Positions 1 to 8,509 of a stretch of 64,000 nt of DNA are shown in pieces. The position numbers were made by a program, and so were the translations under genes. Numbering within the stretch: the stretch's first letter is position 1; each line of letters starts with the position of its first letter. Origin of the DNA: Pseudomonadota bacterium. Lineage in GTDB: Bacteria; Pseudomonadota; Alphaproteobacteria; Rhizobiales; Hyphomicrobiaceae. The DNA lies in contig JAFECG010000025.1 in assembly GCA_018242215.1 (NCBI GenBank), forward strand, positions 1-64,000, written 5' to 3'. The notes beneath the pieces were generated by a model, which was given only the letters and a program-made list of their open reading frames with translations, was not told where the DNA came from and did no database searches.

Positions 1-119
1 CCGAAATGACCTCCCCCGAAATGTCCGCCGCGCGCTTCCGCCGGTATCGGATTGACAAGGAAATTCAAAGCCAACAGCGATGCGGCGGCGATTACCGCCA
101 AACTCATTGCGCGAAACAT
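1..119 (-). CDS. Exported Gly/His-rich protein, partial (N-terminus only)
   Basis: An ATG at 119 on the minus strand opens a frame that runs off the left edge, so only 39 residues are visible. They form a signal peptide (MFRAMSLAVIAAASLL, then an Ala-rich cleavage region ending PAEA) followed by the start of a GGHFGGGHF repeat. The same repeat fills the exported protein at 19039-19518, so the two look like members of one family of glycine/histidine-rich envelope proteins. Function unknown. The frame and signal peptide are seen directly; the family link is inferred from the repeat. Confidence 0.6.
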   Translation of the reverse strand, partial: MFRAMSLAVIAAASLLALNFLVNPIPAEARGGHFGGGHF

Positions 120-477
120 GACAGGACTCCGGAGCTTCACGGCGACGCCGAGGTGCGAAATGCACGCGGCAGGAATTTGAACGCTGAACACGTTCTGCCG
201 CCAAACGTTCCGCAATCGAGCGTCTTTCTTGGCAGTTCCGTAATCATACGGAGAGTGCGTGCCCGCATTGAGCGGAGTCAAGACGACGCGCGGTTTGTGA
301 CAGGCACCGCAACATAGCGCGCCCGCGGATGAAGCCAGGAAAAAATCTCGACCCCGCGTTGCAGCATCTTCGCGCGCCCCGCCCGACGCGACATCTCGCT
401 CTTTCCGAGCGGCGGAGCCGTGTCGGAAAGCGCGCAATCGGAAAACGACGGAGCACGTCGCGCGCAAATCAGAACAC
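120..477. other. Gene-free stretch with a small hairpin
   Basis: No convincing gene is seen here; the open frames are Arg/Pro-rich shadows. An 8-bp perfect inverted repeat (CTTTCCGA at 401-408 and TCGGAAAG at 423-430) could form a hairpin. It has no T-run, so it is not a clear terminator. The stretch probably holds the upstream region of the minus-strand gene at 1-119. Confidence 0.4.
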
Positions 478-990
478 TCACTTAGGCTCGAATCTCGCGG
501 GATAAAGAGTGGACGCCCCATCGAGGTCGCCGGTTTCGCGATAGCTCATCGGCTCGGCCACGGAATCAAGCACCTCGCCGCCGATCACCTTGCCGACTAC
601 CAGCACGTGATCGCCCGCCGGATATTCGGCGACCGCCTCGCATTCGAACCACGCGAGCGCGGCGCGCAGAAGCGGCGCGCCGGTAATCCCCGTCATCCAC
701 GACGTCGATGCCAGCTTATCGTCGCGCGCAGGTCGGCCGTAATGAGCGGCGAGATCGAGCTGCCCTGTCTTCAAGACATTAACGCTGAAGGCCTGCCCGC
801 GCCGCAACGTCCCGTAACATGAGTGCAAACGGTTGATGCTGAGCGCGAGCAGCAGCGGATCGTAGGACGCCTGCATCACGCACGCCGCGGTGAACGCGTT
901 CCGCGTCTCCCCGTTAACAACGCCAATCACATAGACGCCGAGCGTGAGGCGCTGGAAGAGATCCTGGATGGAGTTCAATGGCGGCTCCAT
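478..990 (-). CDS. Flavin reductase-like, FMN-binding split-barrel protein
   Basis: This 170-residue protein has the layout of the flavin reductase-like (HpaC/RutF type) split-barrel domain: an N-terminal LTLGVYVIGV strand, a central segment with FSVNVL, and a C-terminal DHVLVVGKVIGGEV strand. Such proteins reduce FMN or FAD with NAD(P)H for a partner monooxygenase, or bind flavin in other oxidoreductases. No partner oxygenase is adjacent. ATG 990 was chosen over the in-frame TTG at 996; no strong ribosome site is seen. The family call is firm, the substrate is not known. Confidence 0.8.
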   Translation of the reverse strand: MEPPLNSIQDLFQRLTLGVYVIGVVNGETRNAFTAACVMQASYDPLLLALSINRLHSCYGTLRRGQAFSVNVLKTGQLDLAAHYGRPARDDKLASTSWMTGITGAPLLRAALAWFECEAVAEYPAGDHVLVVGKVIGGEVLDSVAEPMSYRETGDLDGASTLYPARFEPK

Positions 991-1745
991 TCGCAAATAT
1001 AAAAAAATAGATGGCTAATCATCAGCTTTCCACCCCTACCAGAGTCCAGACATTAGAGCCGGATGGCCCATGCCACAAAGTTTTTGGCCATTCGTGACGC
1101 GCGAAGAACGTCGTACCAAGCATGCGTATCCAGCCGGCGTGAAACAGCGCACGCGCCATCCGGCCGGCTCGCAGGAACGCGAGCCGGATGGCACCACAAA
1201 AAACGGAAGCGGAGCGCGGGAAGCGCTTAAGCGTTCCGGAACTTTGAAAGCGCTTCGGAGCGCTCCGCCACAGGCACTCTTTTCCATTTGGGCGATATGG
1301 GCGGTCCCTTAAGCCGCCAGCAGGGGTGCTGCATACACAGAGCATCGCGCCAAATCCTGCGTTCGTGCCTCGGGCCGTTACCCCCTTGCGCACGAACGAT
1401 CACCTGTGCCCCACCCCCAGTCCACCAAACGGTCTCGAGACTGTCCGCCGTTTCGTCGAGGCGAGGTGAGGAAAGTATGCGGGGACTCTGGAGGGCGGGG
1501 ATAAGTTTTTTAGGAATACGGAGAAAGGTATCGCTTTGGCGAAAGCAAGAAAGACACGGCATCGCTCGCGCCTGCCTGAGAGCACGCGCGGCCCGATACC
1601 TAAAACGAGAACGATTCAACAAGCCCGCGCTGACCGCCGCGTCCGCGAAGTCCCCAGCGCAAAGATAAAGACGCTCGTCAGAGCAAACAAAAAGGCAGCG
1701 AGCCTCGCAGCCCGCCGCCTCCCTGATGCCCGCGCTTCGCCGAAA
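991..1745. other. Long gene-free stretch
   Basis: About 750 bases without a believable gene. Frames on both strands are Arg/Ser-rich and mutually overlapping, with no ribosome site or family motif. The only structure I see is the strong hairpin at 1155-1192. I looked for RNase P RNA and tmRNA hallmarks and did not find them. Confidence 0.4.
1155..1192. repeat. Imperfect palindrome / hairpin
   Basis: The 18-base arm at 1155-1172 and the 14-base arm at 1179-1192 (GCGAGCCGGATGGC) pair across a 6-base loop; the left arm carries a 4-base bulge. Another GAGCCGGATGGC stands at about 1056-1067, so the arm sequence occurs three times in this gap. It could be a REP-like element or an RNA hairpin. Confidence 0.5.
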
Positions 1746-2027
1746 TCAGAAGCCGACTCCGACACCGCCCGGACCGACATAAACGCCGACACCAGGCCCG
1801 TAGTCATAATCGTCATAGTAGCCGTAACCACGATAACGTCCGCGCCAGTAGTCGCCGTTGCCACCGTAGCGGCGCAGATGTTCGCGGTCGGTCCGATTCA
1901 GATAGCGACCCTGGCGCTCCTTGGCGCGCGCGCCTTCGACGCCGCTGATCGAATCCGCCTGCACTACGGGAGCCGCCATCGCCACGATGACGCCGACGCC
2001 CAGAGCAGCAGCCCAGTTCCATTTCAT
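1746..2027 (-). CDS. Small exported Gly/Tyr-rich protein
   Basis: A 93-residue protein with a signal peptide (MKWNWAAALGVGVIVAMAAP, cleavage near VQA) and a mature part that is first polar (an EHLRRYGGNGDYW stretch) and then a low-complexity Tyr/Asp/Gly/Val tail ending GVGVGF. It was placed at ATG 2027 because AAGGAG at 2035-2040 sits 7 bases upstream; the in-frame ATG 2033 is too close. Proteins of this kind are common in Hyphomicrobiales and have no assigned function. It is divergent from the membrane protein at 2163. Confidence 0.6.
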   Translation of the reverse strand: MKWNWAAALGVGVIVAMAAPVVQADSISGVEGARAKERQGRYLNRTDREHLRRYGGNGDYWRGRYRGYGYYDDYDYGPGVGVYVGPGGVGVGF

Positions 2028-2162
2028 GAGCATTCTCCTTATTGTCTGCACCCGGACAGAGCGTGGCTCGGCCAGGGCGCGCCTGCCTGTTTGGCCGGTC
2101 AACGCAATGGCGGCGCCCCTGTTCCGAGCGAGCGGGCGGCGGAAGGACACAGGGGGAAGATC

Positions 2163-2540
2163 ATGACAGGAATTGCAGGTCGCTTTTTCGGCAGCGCACT
2201 GATTTTCGCTGTGCTGGGCATGTCGCTTGGCTTGGTGATGGGCATGACCCACGATCACGCGCAGATGCCGACCCACGCGCACTTTCTCGTCGTCGGCTGG
2301 GTGAGCTTCGCGATCTACGGATTTTTCTACCATCTGTTTCCGGAGACCGCAGCGTCGCGGCTCGCGAGCGTTCATTTCTGGCTGGCGGAAGCGAGCCTCA
2401 TCGTGCTGCTCTTCGGCCTGTTCCAAATTTTCTCGGGCAATCCCGCTGGCGATCCGTTCGCCGCTGCGGGTTCGATCGGACTACTCACATCGACCATTCT
2501 TTTCGCCGTCATTGCGTGGCCGTCCCTTCGCGGCCGATGA
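2163..2540 (+). CDS. Membrane protein resembling cbb3/heme-copper oxidase subunit I fragments
   Basis: A 125-residue protein with about four hydrophobic segments and a histidine-bearing stretch (HDHAQMPTHAHFLVVGWVS, then FFYHLFPE) that recalls helices of heme-copper oxidase subunit I. Stand-alone small proteins of this type are annotated as cbb3-oxidase-subunit-I-like; a full catalytic core is absent. ATG 2163 follows AGGGGGAAG. It lies next to three c-type cytochrome genes, which suggests a role in an electron-transfer branch (inference). Confidence 0.6.
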   Translation: MTGIAGRFFGSALIFAVLGMSLGLVMGMTHDHAQMPTHAHFLVVGWVSFAIYGFFYHLFPETAASRLASVHFWLAEASLIVLLFGLFQIFSGNPAGDPFAAAGSIGLLTSTILFAVIAWPSLRGR

Positions 2541-2561
2541 TGGGCGCCGCTGGCGTGTCCG

Positions 2562-2924
2562 TTATTTCGCGTTCTCTTGCGCCTTGAGACTGTTGAGATA
2601 CGCGACGATCGCGCCGATCTGATTGGGCCCGAACGTGAATTCCGGCATATCGGGATGACCGGACACGATTCCCTCGGCGAGAGACTCTTCGAGGTCCTCG
2701 ACCGGATAGCGCTTGACCACGTCCCGGAACGGCGGCGCCTGGGGATGAGGGCTCGCGCCGGTCAACCCGAGCGCATGACACCGCGCGCAATTCTTCTGAA
2801 GAATGGCGAGGCCCTTCGCCGCGTCCTGTTCATCGGATTCCTCCGCGACTGCCGCGCCCGGCAAAAACAGAAGCATGCCGAACATGAGCACGACTGTGCG
2901 AACGTTCGCCTCGGAAATTCTCAT
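2562..2924 (-). CDS. Short exported c-type cytochrome
   Basis: A 120-residue exported monoheme cytochrome c: a signal peptide, the heme site CARCH, and a distal GHPDMPEF segment whose Met is the likely sixth ligand. It ends in an IVAYLNSLK helix typical of class I cytochromes. It is transcribed away from the two cytochrome genes at 3035 and 3462, and the gap holds an FNR/FixK-like box. ATG 2924 is preferred to an upstream in-frame start because it begins the signal peptide directly. Confidence 0.85.
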   Translation of the reverse strand: MRISEANVRTVVLMFGMLLFLPGAAVAEESDEQDAAKGLAILQKNCARCHALGLTGASPHPQAPPFRDVVKRYPVEDLEESLAEGIVSGHPDMPEFTFGPNQIGAIVAYLNSLKAQENAK

Positions 2925-2993
2925 CTTGCGTGGCCCCTCACCCGAATTGCGCTTCGTCAAAGTCTGACGTAGCGCGGCCGTGCTACCCACGTA

Positions 2994-3007
2994 TTGATTT
3001 CAAACAA
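2994..3007. promoter_or_regulatory. FNR/FixK-like box
   Basis: The sequence TTGATTTCAAACAA matches TTGAT-N4-ATCAA at 9 of 10 positions. It is centred about 76 bases upstream of the cytochrome start at 2924 and 35 bases upstream of the start at 3035. With the usual -41.5 placement it would fit the minus-strand gene. Oxygen-responsive control of a cytochrome is plausible; the site itself is only a pattern match. Confidence 0.4.
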
Positions 3008-3034
3008 AGGGATTTTGGGGGTTGAAAGACGGCA

Positions 3035-3439
3035 ATGCACAAAGCGACGAAAATACTTCGTGGATCGGGCCTTCTTTTGCTAACCGGCTTGATCATGGCC
3101 GCGCATCCGCCACTTGCGTCGGCTCAGGAGATGGACGCCCCTCCCATGGCTCCCGACACGCCCGGGAAATTGGAGTCCAAAATTCCTGACCCCGCCAACG
3201 GCCAGATCCTCGCCCGCAAGCTCTGCACGACGTGTCATCTCATCGGCGAGCCAGCCAACGGCCCGGTTCCGAGCGACGTGCCGACGTTCCACAGCATCGC
3301 GAACCGTCCCGGCCAGACGCTGGATCACCTTTCGACATGGCTGACCCGTCCGCATCCGCCGATGCCGAACCTCCACCTCACCCGCCTGGAGATCCGGGAT
3401 TTGGCCGGATACATCCTTTCACTGCGTCAGGAAAAATAA
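3035..3439 (+). CDS. Short exported c-type cytochrome
   Basis: A 134-residue exported monoheme cytochrome c with a signal peptide ending ASA, heme motif CTTCH, and a WLTRPHPPMPNLHL segment that carries the probable axial Met. The last helix is LAGYILSLRQ. It lies 22 bases upstream of the next cytochrome gene (3462) on the same strand, so the two are probably co-transcribed. The two share the W-L-x(4)-HPxMPN pattern, which marks them as paralogues. Electron partners are not known from the window. Confidence 0.85.
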   Translation: MHKATKILRGSGLLLLTGLIMAAHPPLASAQEMDAPPMAPDTPGKLESKIPDPANGQILARKLCTTCHLIGEPANGPVPSDVPTFHSIANRPGQTLDHLSTWLTRPHPPMPNLHLTRLEIRDLAGYILSLRQEK

Positions 3440-3461
3440 AAAGGAAATGAGAGGAAGCACG

Positions 3462-3815
3462 ATGACGATGCTTGGAAAGATCATGCGGTCTGCCGTTGCC
3501 GCAGAAGCGGTGGTTGGTTTCGCCTCCCTCTCGGCAAACGCGCAGGAATTTGGGGATGCCAAGCTCGGCCGCGAATTTGCGCTCAAACATTGCTCCGAAT
3601 GCCACGCCGTCGAGCCAGACACTGGATCTTCACCCAATCCCAAGGCACCGGAATTTGTGCGTGTTGCCAAGACGTCCGGAATGACAGGCCGCGCGCTCGC
3701 CGTCTGGCTTGATAGCTCGCACCCGACGATGCCGAATTTCGTCCTCCACAAGGACGATCGCGACGACGTCATCGCGTACATCATGACGTTAAAGAAAGCG
3801 CCGGAACCGAAGTAG
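3462..3815 (+). CDS. Short exported c-type cytochrome
   Basis: A 117-residue exported monoheme cytochrome c: signal peptide ending ANA, heme motif CSECH, and WLDSSHPTMPNFVL with the likely axial Met. ATG 3462 was chosen over 3447 because GAGGA at 3451-3455 stands 6 bases before it. It follows the paralogue at 3035 in the same direction. The preference for a HPxMPN loop is shared by all three cytochromes here. Confidence 0.85.
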   Translation: MTMLGKIMRSAVAAEAVVGFASLSANAQEFGDAKLGREFALKHCSECHAVEPDTGSSPNPKAPEFVRVAKTSGMTGRALAVWLDSSHPTMPNFVLHKDDRDDVIAYIMTLKKAPEPK

Positions 3816-4012
3816 GACGAGCAGGTCAACAATGTGGGCTGGGGCTGCTGGGTTCACGAACCGGTGGCCGGTCCCAAATGCGGCATGCTGACAATCTGCA
3901 ATCCCAACGTTCCAATCGGAAAAATGGCAGGCTAACTCGAAAGATCGAAACGCAACCCTATACCAACTTGCGCAGCTGATCCGAATGCACACTCCTCGGA
4001 GACCTGCGAGCG

Positions 4013-5188
4013 ATGTCGAAGCCCCAACTTTCCGAGCGCCGATCGCGAGTCGGCCTCATGGTCATGTTAGCCCCCGCAGTGGCCGCAGGCGTATTCGCCA
4101 TCCGATACTTCGCGGACCATGACCATCCTCTTTCGGCCCGGACGGCACCGCCTGTGCCGGTCGATACCGCCGTAGCTGTACGCCGCAATGTCCCTGTCTA
4201 TCTGACTGGCATCGGCACGGTTCAGGCCCTCAACACGGTTACGATCCGAACGCAAGTCCAGGGCCAGCTGGAAAAGGTGCTGTTCACCGAAGGACAGACC
4301 GTCAAGAAAGGCGACCTCCTGGCGGTCGTCGACCCGCGGCCATTTCAAGCAACGCTCGATCAGGCCGTCGCGAAGATACAGGAAGACAAAGCCGATCTTG
4401 CGAATGCCAAAGTCGTGCTTTCGCGGGACGAAAATCTCGCAAACCAGGATTACGCGACGCAGCAGGCGCTCGACAATCAGCGCAGCCTCGTTGCCGAACT
4501 CGAAGCGCAGATTGCACAGGACGTCGCCGCGAAAGAGGCAGCCGCCGTGCAGCTTTCCTATACCCAGATCACGGCGCCCCTCACCGGCAGGACCGGCATC
4601 AGGCTTGTCGACGCCGGTAATATTGTTCATCCGACGGACACGACAGGCCTCGTCGTCATCACGCAGACGCAACCGATTTCCGTCATCTCGACGCTTCCCG
4701 AGGACGATCTCGAAAATGTGCGTCAGGCGCTTCGCCAAGGCCCTGTCACAGTCACCGCATTTACCCGAGACGGAACAGTCAATCTCGGAAGCGGGACGCT
4801 GTCGCTGATCGACAATGAAATCGATCAGGCGAGCGGCACGATGCGTCTGAAATCGACATTTCCAAATAGCGAAGAAAAATTGTGGCCGGGCCAGTACGTC
4901 GAGGTTCGTCTCGAGCAGAAGCTTGTCGAGAACACGGTCACCATTCCTGCGGCGGCTTTGCAGCGCGGACAGCAAGGATTTTTTGTCTACGTCGTCAATG
5001 CCGACGATGTCGTCGAACCCCGCAACATCAAGACGGGTCAAATAGCATCCGGCACAGCGATCGTTGAAAGCGGCCTCTCACCGGGAGACCGGGTCGTAAC
5101 CAGCGGCTCATATCAGTTGGATGCCGGCGTGAAAGTGAAAGTCGAGGCGGCGAACGCCGCCAACCCAACTTCCGCTCCTGGGCAGTGA
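4013..5188 (+). CDS. RND efflux periplasmic adaptor (MdtA/AcrA type)
   Basis: A 391-residue membrane-fusion protein that links an inner-membrane RND pump to an outer-membrane channel. It has an N-terminal membrane anchor, the biotinyl-lipoyl motif near residue 85-110 (LEKVLFTEGQTVKKGDLLAV), a coiled-coil hairpin rich in Ala/Glu/Gln, then the second lipoyl half (LSYTQITAPLTGRTGIR) and the beta-barrel and membrane-proximal domains. Its stop overlaps the GTG start of the pump gene by 4 bases, so the two are translationally coupled. No outer-membrane channel gene is adjacent. Confidence 0.92.
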   Translation: MSKPQLSERRSRVGLMVMLAPAVAAGVFAIRYFADHDHPLSARTAPPVPVDTAVAVRRNVPVYLTGIGTVQALNTVTIRTQVQGQLEKVLFTEGQTVKKGDLLAVVDPRPFQATLDQAVAKIQEDKADLANAKVVLSRDENLANQDYATQQALDNQRSLVAELEAQIAQDVAAKEAAAVQLSYTQITAPLTGRTGIRLVDAGNIVHPTDTTGLVVITQTQPISVISTLPEDDLENVRQALRQGPVTVTAFTRDGTVNLGSGTLSLIDNEIDQASGTMRLKSTFPNSEEKLWPGQYVEVRLEQKLVENTVTIPAAALQRGQQGFFVYVVNADDVVEPRNIKTGQIASGTAIVESGLSPGDRVVTSGSYQLDAGVKVKVEAANAANPTSAPGQ

Positions 5189-8100
5189 CGGCGATGTCGA
5201 TCTCTTCCTGGTTCATCCATCGGCCGATCGCGACATCGCTTCTGATGGCGGGAATTCTTGCTGTCGGGGCCGTAGCTTTCCCCCTCCTGCCTGTCGCTCC
5301 CCTCCCGCAGGTGGATTTTCCGACGATACAGGTGTCGGCGCAGCTTCCCGGCGCGAGCCCGCAAACGATGACATCATCCGTCACGCAGCCGCTTGAACGG
5401 CAGTTCGGTGAGATTCCAGGCGTCACGCAAATGACGTCGATCACCACGCTCGGCACGAGTTCGATAACGCTGCAATTCGACCTCAGCCGCAATATTGATG
5501 GCGCCGCACAGGATGTTCAAACGGCCATCAACGCCGCCGCCGGCCAGCTTCCGACCGATCTTCCATCGCCGCCCACGTATCGAAAGGTCAATCCTGCCGA
5601 CCCGCCTATCATCGTCATCGCGCTGACATCGGATGTGCTGCCGATCACCAAAGTCGACGATTTTGCCGAGAACGTCATGTTCCAGCGCATAAGTCAGATC
5701 TCGGGCGTCGGGCAGGTGCTGGTCTTCGGACAGCAAAAGCCCTCTGTCCGCATTCAAATTGATCCAGATAAACTCGCGAGTCTCGGCCTTTCCCTCGAAG
5801 ACGTCCGCTCGGCCATTACGACGACGAGCACGAATTCTCCTAAGGGAACGATACAAGGAGCCACGCGCACGTTCACGATTTTCGATAACGATCAGCTCCT
5901 GACCGCTGCGCCCTGGAATAATCAGATCATCGCATATCGCAACGGCGGCCCGATCCGGATCGGCGACATTGGAAAGGCCATCGACGCCCCCGAAAACGAT
6001 CAGCTCGAGGCATGGGCCAACGGCAAGCAGGCGATCATCCTGCCAGTCTTCAAACTGCCCGGCGCGAATGTCATCGACACAGTCGATCAAATCAAGGCCA
6101 TGCTGCCGGAACTGCAGGCTCTAGCCCCTAAGGCTGTCCACGTTTCAATCCTCAGCGATCGCACCACGACCATCCGCGCGTCGATCAAAGACGTCGAATT
6201 CACGCTCATCCTGACGATCGTCCTCGTCGTCTTGGTCATCTTCCTCTTTCTTAGAGACGTCTGGGCCACCGTCATACCGAGCGTCGCGGTGCCCCTCGCA
6301 CTCGTTGGCACATTCGCCGCGATGTATGCGCTTGGATTCAGCCTCGATAACCTGTCGCTGATGGGCCTCAGTATCGCGGTCGGTTTCGTCGTCGACGACG
6401 CCATCGTCATGATCGAAAACATCTATCGGCACCGCGCAATGGGAAAGTCAGCCATTCAGGCTGCCATCGATGGAGCCTCTGAAATCGGATTCACCATCAT
6501 TTCGATCAGCCTCTCACTCATCGCAGTCTTCATACCGCTGTTGCTGATGACTGGAATCGTCGGACGACTATTCCGGGAATTCGCGATCACCGTCACGCTG
6601 ACGATCGTGGTCTCCGCGATCGTGTCTCTGACGCTCACCCCGATGATGTGTGCCCGCTTTCTCCAGCCGGAAAGCAAAAACGGGCACGGACGGCTCTACA
6701 TGCTGACCGAACGCGGCTTCGACGCGCTTCTCGCGGCCTATGAACGCTCTCTGGATGTGGCCCTGCGATACCACCGCGCAACTTTCGCGGTTTTCCTGGC
6801 GGCCCTCGTCGCCACAGGAGTTCTCTTCTGGTTCATCCCCAAGGGCTTCTTTCCGATCCAGGATACCGGATTGATCTTGGGCGTATCTGAGGCCACCCAG
6901 GACATATCATTCACGGACATGGCTAAGCGCCAGCGCGCGCTTGGAAAAGTCGTTGCCGAAGATCCCGACGTCGCCACGGTTGGCATGGCGATTGGCTCTG
7001 GCCCCGGCCAGACCGTCAATGCGGGGCGCCTCTTCATAACGTTGAAGCCAGTTGATCAGCGTAACGCGTCGGCGAGCCAGATCATTGATCGCTTGCGGCC
7101 GAAGCTGGCGAAGGTTGAGGGCGCCGCCCTTTTCCTCCAGCCGGCTCAGGACATCAACGTCGGCGGCCGCATTGCCCGCACCGAGTTCCAATACACGCTC
7201 ATGGACTCCAACCTCTCCGAGCTGAATGCCTGGGCTCCAAAACTCCTCCGAAAGCTCCAGACGCTGCCTCAGCTAACGGACGTCGCTACGGATCAGGAAA
7301 CTCGCGGCACGACCGTCAGCCTGGAGATCGATCGCGAACAAGCGTCGCGCTACGGCATTTCTCCGCAATTGATAGACGACACCCTTTACGATGCTTTCGG
7401 ACAACGCGAGGTGTCACAGTACTTCACGGACCTCAACAGTTACCATGTCATTCTCGAACTCAAACCCAAAGCGCAGGATTCGCCGGGTTCTCTCGCGCAT
7501 CTCTATATCACGTCCCCATTAACCGGTGGCCAAGTGCCATTGAGCCTGCTCGTCAAGGAATCGACGCTGCCGACGACGGTGCTGGCGATCAATCATCAGG
7601 GCCAATTCCCGGCCGTGACGCTCTCTTTCAATCTCGCACCTGGGGTTGCATTAAGCCAAGCCGTCGCGGCCGTTCAGCAGGCGCAGGCGAACATAGGCCT
7701 GCCAAAGACAATCACGGGAAGTTTCCAGGGAAATGCGCAAGCCTATCAGACATCACTCGCGGCAGAACCATATTTGGTCCTCGCGGCGATCGTCGTGATC
7801 TACATTATTCTCGGCGTCTTGTATGAAAGCTACGTTCACCCGTTGACGATCCTTTCCACGCTGCCGTCTGCGGGTCTCGGAGCCCTGTTGATGCTGTGGG
7901 CGTTCGGTTTTGATTTCACGGTGATCGCACTGATCGGCGTCATTCTGCTGATCGGCATCGTGAAGAAGAACGGCATCATGATCGTCGATTTTGCGATCGC
8001 AGCGGAGCGAGAACAGGGATTGACCACCGAGGAGGCCATTCGGCAGGCGTGTCTGCTGCGCTTCCGACCCATCATGATGACCACCATGGCCGCTATCCTT

Positions 8101-8313
8101 GCGGGCGTGCCGCTGATGCTTGGCCATGGCACCGGTTCCGAACTTCGCCAGCCCCTCGGCTATGCCATGGTGGGAGGCCTTATTTTCAGCCAGGCAATGA
8201 CCCTTTACACAACGCCCGTCGTGTTTCTCTATCTCGACCGCATCAATAAGTGGCTCACCGGAAGCCCAAATAATGAGGTCACAGACGCGAGAGAGCCAGT
8301 CGCAGGCGAATGA
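5185..8313 (+). CDS. RND efflux transporter, inner-membrane subunit (MdtB/MdtC type)
   Basis: A 1042-residue HAE1-type RND pump, the normal family length. It shows the SSWFIHRPIATSLL first helix, large periplasmic loops, the proton-relay pair in VGFVVDDAIVMIENIYRH, and the second relay Lys in GIVKKNGIMIVDFA. It drives proton-coupled export of drugs or other amphiphiles through the adaptor encoded just upstream. GTG 5185 overlaps the adaptor stop (GTGA); an ATG at 5194 is the alternative. Substrates cannot be told from sequence. Confidence 0.95.
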   Translation: MTAMSISSWFIHRPIATSLLMAGILAVGAVAFPLLPVAPLPQVDFPTIQVSAQLPGASPQTMTSSVTQPLERQFGEIPGVTQMTSITTLGTSSITLQFDLSRNIDGAAQDVQTAINAAAGQLPTDLPSPPTYRKVNPADPPIIVIALTSDVLPITKVDDFAENVMFQRISQISGVGQVLVFGQQKPSVRIQIDPDKLASLGLSLEDVRSAITTTSTNSPKGTIQGATRTFTIFDNDQLLTAAPWNNQIIAYRNGGPIRIGDIGKAIDAPENDQLEAWANGKQAIILPVFKLPGANVIDTVDQIKAMLPELQALAPKAVHVSILSDRTTTIRASIKDVEFTLILTIVLVVLVIFLFLRDVWATVIPSVAVPLALVGTFAAMYALGFSLDNLSLMGLSIAVGFVVDDAIVMIENIYRHRAMGKSAIQAAIDGASEIGFTIISISLSLIAVFIPLLLMTGIVGRLFREFAITVTLTIVVSAIVSLTLTPMMCARFLQPESKNGHGRLYMLTERGFDALLAAYERSLDVALRYHRATFAVFLAALVATGVLFWFIPKGFFPIQDTGLILGVSEATQDISFTDMAKRQRALGKVVAEDPDVATVGMAIGSGPGQTVNAGRLFITLKPVDQRNASASQIIDRLRPKLAKVEGAALFLQPAQDINVGGRIARTEFQYTLMDSNLSELNAWAPKLLRKLQTLPQLTDVATDQETRGTTVSLEIDREQASRYGISPQLIDDTLYDAFGQREVSQYFTDLNSYHVILELKPKAQDSPGSLAHLYITSPLTGGQVPLSLLVKESTLPTTVLAINHQGQFPAVTLSFNLAPGVALSQAVAAVQQAQANIGLPKTITGSFQGNAQAYQTSLAAEPYLVLAAIVVIYIILGVLYESYVHPLTILSTLPSAGLGALLMLWAFGFDFTVIALIGVILLIGIVKKNGIMIVDFAIAAEREQGLTTEEAIRQACLLRFRPIMMTTMAAILAGVPLMLGHGTGSELRQPLGYAMVGGLIFSQAMTLYTTPVVFLYLDRINKWLTGSPNNEVTDAREPVAGE

Positions 8314-8509
8314 GCGGCAAAACGATTGGGAAAATTTTCACGAATAAGTCCGTATCAAATCGGATATCGTCCGCGACTAATTGCTACGGACAATAGACGG
8401 ACACAACAACTGAACATCGATAATCAAAGCTGAGGCTGAAAAAGAGATCAGCCCAAAGATTATCTTAAGCACTTTGCGCGAAGCTCCCTTTCGGAATTGG
8501 GGGTTTACG

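Noticed and set aside
1400-1530. GAGGAAAGT-like string that recalls RNase P RNA
   Set aside because: The surrounding conserved blocks of RNase P RNA are absent.
1536-2162. Upstream part of a 334-residue frame leading to the membrane protein at 2163
   Set aside because: The upstream 209 residues are Arg/Ala-rich and antisense to the small exported gene at 1746-2027; the membrane protein has its own ribosome site at 2163.
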